A DNA stretch of 64,000 nt from Thermothielavioides terrestris NRRL 8126. Taxonomy: Eukaryota; Ascomycota; Sordariomycetes; Sordariales; Chaetomiaceae. The stretch covers positions 1,922,001 to 1,986,000 of the forward strand of contig NC_016462.1 of NCBI RefSeq assembly GCF_000226115.1, read 5' to 3'. The translations under genes were made by a program, and so were the position numbers. Shown here piece after piece: positions 56,211-64,000 of this stretch; position 1 is the stretch's first letter; each line of letters starts with the position of its first letter. The notes beneath the pieces are model-generated. The model was not told where the DNA came from. It made no database searches and saw only the letters and a list, made by a program, of their open reading frames with translations.

Positions 56211-57987
56211 GGTGTTTTCTGATTGACAGCCTCGATATCTTCCGCGGTAATGAACCGCCCAAAACTCGGATTCGTTTACGTCGTAGTACTTTCACCAGGG
56301 GTTGCTGCGCGCCGGTGTCTCGGTGTTCGCGTGATGCACAAAGGCCTTGAAGGTCTCGCGGTTGCTCGTCGGCACTCCTGCTACCACAGCAAGTTCGCTG
56401 AAAAGCATGTCTCGAGAAGAGATAACGATAAGATGTTTTCTGATGCCCCACGAGACTTCCAAATTCATCCAATCAGCATCTTACTTATATGACCCACTTT
56501 GCTGCCCGACCCAGCTGTTTGGCCCCCTGTATGCTCTTAAAGGAGGAAGATACACAACTTAACACTGGAACATCCGTTCAGAGACCATCTTGTCATTGAT
56601 CATATGCCCTATTTAACTCGTACTTGCACTCTTTTTGCAGTCTTGACTCTATGACGATAGTGGTTATCCAAGAAGGTCTCTGCGGTAACACCAAGTAAAC
56701 CAAGCTTGGAAGCTAGCTTCTTCGGTTTGTACTTTATGTACTGTACAGGTTTAGGACATGACGTCGCTTCTCGGCTGTGTTTACTCCCAAAGAACAATGC
56801 ATGTTGGCGTGTCGGCATGTTGGCCGATGAGTGCAACACATGATTCCTGCCATTGCCCCGGGCTATTTTCCCATCGGACGTGTCATTAACGCTCAACCGA
56901 GCCGTTTGTGCTCTGAGTGCTTCTACATGGGGAATTCTCGGATTCTTGGGTAAGCTTCGTCTCTTGGTTCCAGGGGTTGCTCGAGCTGCGACGTCAACCC
57001 GGTTAGACAAATTAATCGATTGATTAATTCAAGGTCGAAAGCCACCGGGGATAGTTAGCGCAGCGTGAAACGTCCGACTGTGCAGTGTCCTCCCCGCTTG
57101 GCCTGCTGTCGGCGTTGGTGTTGGTGACTCGGTGCGGCCCCCACGCCACGGAGCATGAGTGTTCAACGCTGATGCGCATGCAACCGCAGACTACCTAGGC
57201 GCGGCCGCAACGGGACCATCCACTATTTAGCGGACGTGGTCCACCAATGACCTGCCTTGTGCGGACGCGGATAGAACAAGTAACGCGAGAGACTGCGACG
57301 CGGTATTCCTTCCGTACACCAACTACTTTACAAGCCGCATGTTGGGGGCGCCGCGACCGGAGGTCCTGCAGTTTGTGGCAGCGACCCATTTCAGTTTGAT
57401 CCGTCTAACAGGTGGCTGAAGTCACCGACGCGGCTTGCGGCCGCTGAGTGATGCAAGACCGGCACGCGGGTGAAGAGACCAACCTATGAAAAGGGCCAGC
57501 CGCCATCCGGCGTAGTCCACCATTGGGGCGAGCGACCATTCGAAGTCCTCTTTGACAAGGAGACTAGTATTGTCGTTCAGCGGGGAAGCGGGAGTCTGGT
57601 CAGACCGAGCCACTCTTTTTCTGGAAAGCGCTCGTTGAGCGGCACGCATATGGATGACCGGTCGGTCACTTTACAGGTACACCGATGTTGTGAGGCCCTC
57701 CATCCAGCCTGATGATCCCATGCCGCCCGAGACAATGGAGTGCATCTGCACCAATAGTACACCCTCCCCGGGACACGGCGAGCCCATCGCAGCTATATAT
57801 CCCTGTCTCTTCCGGCTCCGCGTCGTCCCCAACAAGTCCATTTGGGTTCGCTCCCTCCATACCGTAAAGACTCCTCCCTCCTAGTGTTTCTCCCATCCTG
57901 TCTTCTCGCTCTCCGTCTTTCTGGCCCTATTCCCACATCCTCTCTCGCTCGGGCAACCAGGACGGAGAGTCTGATCCAACATCCAAG
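56211..57987. other. Divergent intergenic region
   Basis: Shared upstream region of Sof1 (-) and the adenylate-forming reductase (+). A 133-codon minus frame at 56609-57010 was considered and not supported. Confidence 0.5.
57793..57800 (+). promoter_or_regulatory. Candidate TATA box of the adenylate-forming reductase gene
   Basis: CTATATAT lies about 190 bases before the start codon. Position and composition are plausible. No other support. Confidence 0.3.
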
Positions 57988-60900
57988 ATGGCTAACGAGC
58001 ACCACGCACGCGTTGCCAAGTGGCAAGGCGACCTGCTGCCGAACATAATTGACCGGCTGGCCCGCGACCTGCCGGATGCCGTGTACGGCGAGTGGCCGGT
58101 GCTTCCCACGTCCTACGACGCCGGCTTCTACACCGTCACGTACGCGCAGCTAGCCAACGCCGTCAACGGCTTGGCCTGGTGGCTCATAGACCGGGTCGGC
58201 CGCCCCTCGGTCCCGACAGCCGACACGGAGGTGCTCGCGTACATGGGGCCGAACGACGTCCGCCTGACTGCGCTGATGTTCGCCGCCGCCAAGACGGGAT
58301 ATGTGGTGTTCCTCCCGTCGCCACGCAACAGCGCGGCGGCGCACCAGGCCCTCTTCGAAACCCTCCGGTGCCGCCTTCTTGCTACCCCGGACCCGGTGCC
58401 GGCTCCCGCCGTCGCGGCCTTGGAAGTTGTCAAGCCCCGTCATCTAGCCGTGCCGGGCGTCGAGGAGCTGCTCCATAAGGACTACCCGCCCTATGTGAGT
58501 GACAAGGTGTTTGAAAAAGCCCGCTGGGATCCGCTTGTTATCGTGTGAGTCCTTCCTCATTCACCTGGTCCTCGCGCCCTGGCCGTGGAGTCTAAATAAA
58601 CGTGGCACCAGACATACTTCAGAGTCCACGGGTATTCCGAAACCCTTGATCTGGACCCACGAGACGGTGGCACGCCAGCAAAACACCTCCGTCCTCGCCG
58701 CTCCGGAGGCGATGCTTTCGCTGAACAACTTGATCCTTGGCAAGCGCATCTTAAACACGCTGCCCCATTTCCACGTACGCCCGTCTTCCCCACCCCCACC
58801 AAGTATTTGGGTGCTTCCTGGCATGTTCGCGAACAAGTATTACCTCATCCAAGTAGGCTGACCGTCAACAGGCAGCCGGATTGGCCCAGTACATGCTCAC
58901 CGCCATCCCGTTCGGAAGCGTCGTAATCTCGCCCGCTACGGCAACCATAGCCACCGCTGAGGGGGTTGTCCAGGCGCTGAAGCGGTCCCCGGCGGACATT
59001 GCCGTGCTCGCACCGTCCATCGTGGCGGAGCTGGCTCGGAATGACGAGCTCCTCGACTACTGCGCCAAGCATCTCAAGCTGATCACCTACATGGGCGGTG
59101 ACCTGCCGCAGGCCCTCGGCGACCGCGTCGCCGCCAAAGTGCCGCTGCGCTGCCACTATGGCGCGTCCGAGATTGGCATACCCGCCCAGCTGCTCCCGGC
59201 CGAGTCCTCGGGCCCTTCCGACTGGCACTATGTCCGTTTCCATCCGTCGTGCAGCTTCGTCTTTGAGGAAGCTACCGACGGCCTGTTCGAGCTCGTCATA
59301 CCGCGAGATGAGGCGCTTGCCGACACGCAGGTTGCCTTCAGCATCCGGGGCCTAGACCAGCTCCAAAAAGAGTACCGCACGCGGGACCTGTTCGAGCCAC
59401 ACCCGACCGAGCCCGGCGCGTGGTGCTGGCGGGCCCGCGCCGACGACGTCATCGTCTTCCTCAACGGCGAGAAGACCAATCCGGTGTCGATGGAGCACTA
59501 TATCGTGGCGCACGCGCCCGAGCTGAGCGCTGCGATGGTAGTCGGCGCCCAGAGGTTCCAGGCTGCGCTGCTCATCGAGCCGGCCGGCGTCGACAGGCCG
59601 CTGACCACGGCCGAGCAGGCCGCCCTGATTGAGCGCATCTGGCCCGTCGTGGAGGAGGCCAACCGCGCTGCGCCAGCCCACGCCCGCGTGGAGAAGTCGC
59701 TGATCCTCGTCACGACGCCCAACCGCCGGCTCATCCGCACGCCTAAGGGCACCGTCCAGCGGGCCGCCAGTCTCGCTCAGTATGCTGCCGAGATCGACCG
59801 CCTGTACGCGGACGCCGACGTCGTCCCGGAAGACGACGACGCGGCCAACGGCGCGCTGGATCCGACCGATCTGGCCTCCGTCTCGCGCTTCATCCGAGAC
59901 AGCGTCGCCGCCGTCACGGGCTGGCCCGGCGTGGACGACGTGGCCGACTTCTTCGAACGCGGCATGGACTCGCTGCAGGTGCTCCAGCTCGCGCGCGCCC
60001 TCCGGCGCGGCCTCTACCGCCCGGAACTCGGCATCCCCACCGTCTACCAGAATCCCACCGTGCGCCAGCTTGCCGCCGCCATGGTCTCGCAGAAGAAGAA
60101 CATAGAGGGCCACGCCAACGGCCACGCCAACGGCCAAGCCAACGGCCAAGCCAACGGCCAAGCCAACGGCCACGCCAACGGCAACGGCAATGGCAACGGC
60201 AATGGCAACACCCCCTTCAAGGAAGACCCCGACAGGGAGATCATGCTTCCCCTCCTCTCCACCTACCGAGCGCTCGTCCAGCAAATTCCCGCACGCACCA
60301 ACATCAACATCGCTCAAAACCAGCGCCGCCGTCACCTCCCCCTCCCGGAGCTAGTCGACGTGATCCTGACCGGCTCGACCGGTGCGCTGGGCACGCTGAT
60401 CCTGCGCGCGCTGCTTGCCCGGCCGTCGGTCAACCACGTGTACTGCCTCAACCGCAGCGCCGACGGCGGGCGCGCGGCGCAGATGGCGCGCCTGGCCGCC
60501 GCCGCCGGCACCGGCGACGCTGGCACGGACGCACCACCCCTCGACGCAGAGCGCGTCAGCTTCCTGCATGCCAACCTCGCGCACCCACAGCTGGGACTCG
60601 ACAACGCGACGTACGCCAAGCTGCGCGCGCGCGCGGGCCTGATTGTGCACTGCGCGTGGCCGGTCAACTTCAACCTGGCGCTGGGCGCGTTCCGGCCGCA
60701 GCTGGTCGGGGTGGTGAATCTGGCTGCGCTGGCGGCGGCGGCGGCGGCAAGACCGATGCGGCTCGTGTTTATCTCGTCTGTTGGCGCGGTCGGCGGTGGC
60801 GGCTGGGAAACAAGGGACGGCGATGTGAGCGGCGGGGGGAAGTCAGGTTCGGGCCCGCCGGAGGAGGTCATCTACGAAGAGCTGGACAGGCCGTTCGCCA

Positions 60901-61635
60901 ACGGGTACTCGCGGAGCAAGTTCCTGGCGGAGCTGCTGTGCGACGCGGCGGCGAGGCACCTGGGCCTGCCCGTGTCGGTGCTGCGCGTCGGGCAGGTGGC
61001 AGGATCAGTCGGCGGCCGCATGGCGTGGAACCGGTCCGAGTGGCTGCCCAGCCTGGTGCTCAGCTCGCTGCTGCACCTGGGCTGCCTGCCGGACAGCCTG
61101 GGGCGGACGGCCGCGGAGGTGGACTGGATGCCGGCGGATGTGCTGGCGGATGTGGTGTGCGATCTGGCGCTGGCGAATAGCAGCCAGCCCGGCGGGAACG
61201 AACCGAACGGCAAGGACAGAGAGAGAGATGTAGCCGAGGACTATGGGCGCCGAGGTGTTTCAGCTGCGCAACCCACACACGACATCCTGGAGCGCGCTGC
61301 TGCCGGCCGTCGTCGCCGCGGCACGCGCGCGGTTCGAGCGAGCGCCCGAAATTGTCCCGCCTTCGGTGTGGCTAGCCCGTCTGGAGGAGAGCCTGGCCGG
61401 GTCCGCGGAGGCAGAGGCGAAGGCAAAAGCGGACAAGGACACTCGCGGTCTTGCCGTCGTTGCCATGTCGAACCCGGCCCTGAAGTTGATCGACTTTTAC
61501 CGCGAGGGCTTGTCGCCGTCAAACCGAGATGCCCGTCCCGCCCTCATGTCGGTCAAGCAAGCCCTGGCGGCCAGCCCGACGCTGCGCGACATGCCGGCCG
61601 TGAATCAGGAGTTGATGCGCAAGTTGGGTTGGTGA
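57988..61635 (+). CDS. NRPS-like adenylate-forming reductase (A-T-R), with a frame break
   Basis: Exons 57988-58544, 58612-58774 and 58872-61635. With one base skipped the length is about 1160 residues. The adenylation domain (about 1-560) has a core-3 motif HTSESTGIPKPLIWTHE with Glu in place of the usual Gly. It also shows YGASEIG, YRTRDLFE, RADDVIVFLNGEKTNP and RTPKGTVQRA (the catalytic-Lys region). A thiolation domain follows with the carrier Ser607 in ERGMDSLQVLQLAR. The linker at about 652-684 is a repeat of HANG/QANG/NG units. The reductase domain begins with LTGSTGALGTLILRALL and has VFISSVGAVGG and GYSRSKFLAELL (Tyr-Lys pair). Near 61229-61243 the frame ends and the family's C-terminus (EVFQLRNPHTTSW onward) continues one base later. 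Such enzymes activate a carboxylic acid, tether it and release an aldehyde or alcohol. Confidence 0.88.
60108..60207 (+). repeat. Coding 12-bp minisatellite in the reductase linker
   Basis: About seven tandem copies of a GGCCAAGCCAAC-type unit followed by a 6-base GGCAAC unit. They code HANG/QANG then NG repeats between the thiolation and reductase domains. Copy number probably varies among strains. Confidence 0.85.
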
Positions 61636-62325
61636 GTGGCTAGCAGCCGAGTGCGAGTGAATGAGGGGCCATCAGGCAAGCGTGATGGGGGGAGCGAGGA
61701 CCTTTACATAAGTAGGTACAGTACAGTAGGTAGCCTGTAAAACGATCAGTGCCAGGCTGTTGAACTGTCAATATAGGTAGCTTCAAAAAGTTGCAAAATA
61801 TCGTTTACGTCAGCACTGTTATTCTTGTTCAAAATCAGTGTTCATCATCAAACCGCGGAGTATGTTTGACACCGATGTGGAAGAAGTCGAACACCCCGAC
61901 AAGCGGCCAACCCACCAAATGGATCTTCTTGGCAGCATGATCAGTGAATGAAAATTTTGGTGGATCTCGCGGCAGAAACACTCACCGCCTGCAGAGTTAC
62001 CAGCCACACACGCTGGCAGGCAGCCACAGCGGATAGAGATGCCAAGGCCAGGTGCCGCCGGGGCACATTACGTCGCACGCGCGGCAACCTAGCTGGCATG
62101 CAGGGGACATTGGGCGAGGCGGCGCTGGATTTGGAGCAGCTACAATCGACAATCGAACTGAACGGACGCTTCGCCAACACCACCAAGCACCGATCCACCA
62201 TTTCAAGGCCGCCACTACCACGCCAGCTCCCTGCAACGTGCCGAATCAAATCTTCCTGACGCACTGGTCCGCAACAAGCCTGCCGTACCGACCATCTCAG
62301 AATTGCAACTTGGGCTCCCGTCACC
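61636..62325. other. Intergenic, Rpn6 promoter region
   Basis: Between the reductase stop and the Rpn6 start, both on the plus strand. Only small unsupported frames. Confidence 0.5.
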
Positions 62326-63739
62326 ATGGCGCAGGGGGACTCGGAGAGGCTGCGCGAGGCTCAGAAGCTCGCCAAGTCGGATCCGCGCAAGGCAGAGGAA
62401 ATCTACAAGGACATCATCTCGAAGCCCCCATCCGTGACATCCGAAGCCGCCATCAGGGAATACGAAACCGCCCTCGTCAGCCTGGGGGAGCTGTACCGCG
62501 ATCAGAAGTGAGAGAGCCCTGGCTGGCACGCCCAAGGGAGCAGAGATCGTCGTCTGACACGGCGCGCGCAGGAACACAGATGAGCTCGTGGGCTTGGTAA
62601 CAAAGAGCAGGACAGTCTTGTCCTCGTTCGCAAAGGCAAAGACGGCCAAGCTGGGTACGCCTCCGTTCCCACAGTCATGCTTATGCTTGTCTGGGGACCC
62701 CGCCCCGAAATGCTGACCACCTCGTGCGCCAGTCCGCCAACTTCTCGGCCTCTTTGAAGCCATCCCCAACTCTCTCGACATCCAGATCTCCGTCACAAAA
62801 TCCTGTATAGAATGGGCCACGTCGGAGCGCCGGAGCTTCCTCCGGCAGAACCTCGAGACGCGCCTCGTGACGCTGTACATGGCCAAGCAGTCCTACTACG
62901 ACGCGCTGACGCTGATCAACGGCCTCCTGCGCGAGCTCAAGCGCATGGACGACAAGCTGGTGCTGGTGGAAGTGCAGCTGCTCGAGTCGCGCGTCTACCA
63001 CGCGCTGGGGAACATCCCCAAGGCCCGCGCCGCGCTGACCAGCGCCCGCACGTCGGCCGCCTCAGTCTACACCCCGCCGCTCCTGCAAGCCAACCTCGAC
63101 ATGCAGTCGGGCATGCTGCACGCCGAGGACAAGGACTTCCAGACCGCCTACAGCTACTTCATCGAGGCGCTCGACGGCTACCACACGCAGGACGAGCCGG
63201 CGCGCGCCCAGGCCGCGCTGCAGTACATGCTGCTGTGCAAGATCATGCTGAACCTGGTCGACGACGTCAACCAGCTGATGACCTCCAAGCAGGCGCTCAA
63301 GTACGCCGGCCAGTCGCTCGAGGCCATGAAGGCGATCGCGCGGGCGCACGCGAACCGGTCGCTCGAGGAGTACGAGCGCGCGCTGGCGGCGTACAAGTAC
63401 GAGCTGGGCAGCGACGCCTTCATCCGCAACCACCTGCGGCGCCTGTACGACGCCATGCTGGAGCAGAACCTGATTAAGGTGATCGAGCCCTTCAGCCGCG
63501 TCGAGATCGACCACATCGCCAAGATGGTCGGCCTCGACACCCAGCAGGTCGAGCGCAAGCTGTCGCAGATGATCCTCGACAAGGTCATCATCGGCGTGCT
63601 CGACCAGGGCGCCGGCTGCCTCATCATCTACGACGAGACCCAGCGGGACGAGGCCTACGACGCGGCCCTGGCCACCATCGAGAAACTGAGCAACGTGGTC
63701 GACGTGCTCTACATGAACCAGGCCTCGCTGCTGGAGTGA
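62326..63739 (+). CDS. 26S proteasome regulatory subunit Rpn6 (PSMD11)
   Basis: Three exons: 62326-62507, 62572-62654 and 62733-63739. They sum to 1272 bases, or 423 residues, the usual Rpn6 length. A TPR-like helical solenoid fills the N-terminal two thirds (e.g. AEEIYKDIISKP, RSFLRQNLETRLVTLYMAKQ, LLESRVYHALGNIPKARAAL). A PCI domain ends the protein (LIKVIEPFSRVEIDHIAKMV, VERKLSQMILDKVIIGVLDQ). Rpn6 is a lid subunit that clamps the regulatory particle to the 20S core and is essential in yeast. The start context and both introns (GTGAGA and GTACGC donors) are clear. Confidence 0.97.
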
Positions 63740-64000
63740 GACGGCGGGGTGTCCGGGGGGTGTGTATGGGTGGGCTTGGAAGTTGTAATTACTACGCAGA
63801 AAACCAGTCACAGGTACTACACTACACACGCTGCGCAGAACCCCTAGAATAGCTGGCGTGAATGAGAAACCCGTGCAACATTTCCGCTGGTATCAAGCCT
63901 AAATCTGTTTGTCTCCCCCATGACCCATTCAAACCGCCATCCGTACTCCAATTCACACACAAAAGCCCCGGCCCAGTTGCCATACCTCGTACTTGTTACA
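63740..64000. other. 3' flank of Rpn6
   Basis: Probably 3' untranslated region and start of the next spacer. The window ends here with no further feature. Confidence 0.5.

Noticed and set aside
56609..57010. 133-codon minus frame, basic
   Set aside because: No recognisable motif, ordinary codon use, no splice context. Length is within chance for this composition.
61224..61257. A 34-base intron (GTAGCC...TTTCAG) restoring the reductase frame
   Set aside because: It does restore the frame, but it is well below the shortest intron in the window (49 bases), lacks a branch site, and would delete family-conserved residues (AEVFQ).

Overview
The window is nuclear DNA of a filamentous ascomycete (Pezizomycotina), most likely a Sordariomycete. 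Genes are broken by many short GT-AG introns (about 49-172 nt) with CTAAC/CTGAC-like branch sites. Exons are GC-rich with C/G-ending codons. Several products are fungal types: Ssn6/Cyc8, Sif2/Hif2, Rax1, an ADAM-type metalloprotease, an adenylate-forming reductase, and a fungal kinase-like family. Bases 1 to about 2640 are strongly AT/TA-rich with no open frame, as expected of a repeat destroyed by repeat-induced point mutation (RIP). I joined exons by hand; every multi-exon model below sums to a multiple of three except the adenylate-forming reductase, which needs a one-base correction.

Layout. 1-2.6 kb: RIP-type relic. 3.8-6.3 kb (+): ADAM metalloprotease. 7.7-10 kb (-): a small conserved orphan and a mitochondrial-type protein with a possible NuiA-like domain. 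10.1-11 kb: two non-autonomous DNA transposons, with a third copy at 24.9 kb. 11.2-16.8 kb (-): ribosomal protein L3 and the co-repressor Ssn6. 16.8-22.7 kb: gene-poor. 22.7-28.9 kb: a TMEM115-like Golgi protein (-) and a LisH/WD40 Sif2-like protein (+), divergent. 30.3-35.7 kb (-): two MFS transporters (DHA1-like and inositol/sugar-like). 36.3-45 kb: two short-chain dehydrogenases, a Mutator-like MITE, a serine beta-lactamase-like enzyme, and ruins of a rhodopsin-domain protein and a P450. 45.7-47.4 kb (+): a pseudokinase-like protein. 48.9-49.7 kb (+): a GPI-anchored protein. 50.4-52 kb (-): a Rax1-like RGS membrane protein. 54.3-56.2 kb (-): Sof1. 58-61.6 kb (+): an A-T-R adenylate-forming reductase with a frame break. 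62.3-63.7 kb (+): proteasome subunit Rpn6.

Housekeeping genes (L3, Ssn6, Sof1, Rpn6, TMEM115-like, Sif2-like) alternate with an accessory, partly decayed stretch at 30-47 kb that looks like the remains of a secondary-metabolism or detoxification neighbourhood. I found no convincing tRNA, rRNA or CRISPR. The least ordinary signals are a DNA-transposon family with 8-bp target duplications carrying telomere-like repeats, a P450 relic whose halves look separated by an inversion around the beta-lactamase-like gene, and a kinase-fold protein lacking both catalytic aspartates. I saw no clear evidence of a wholly new multi-gene system.
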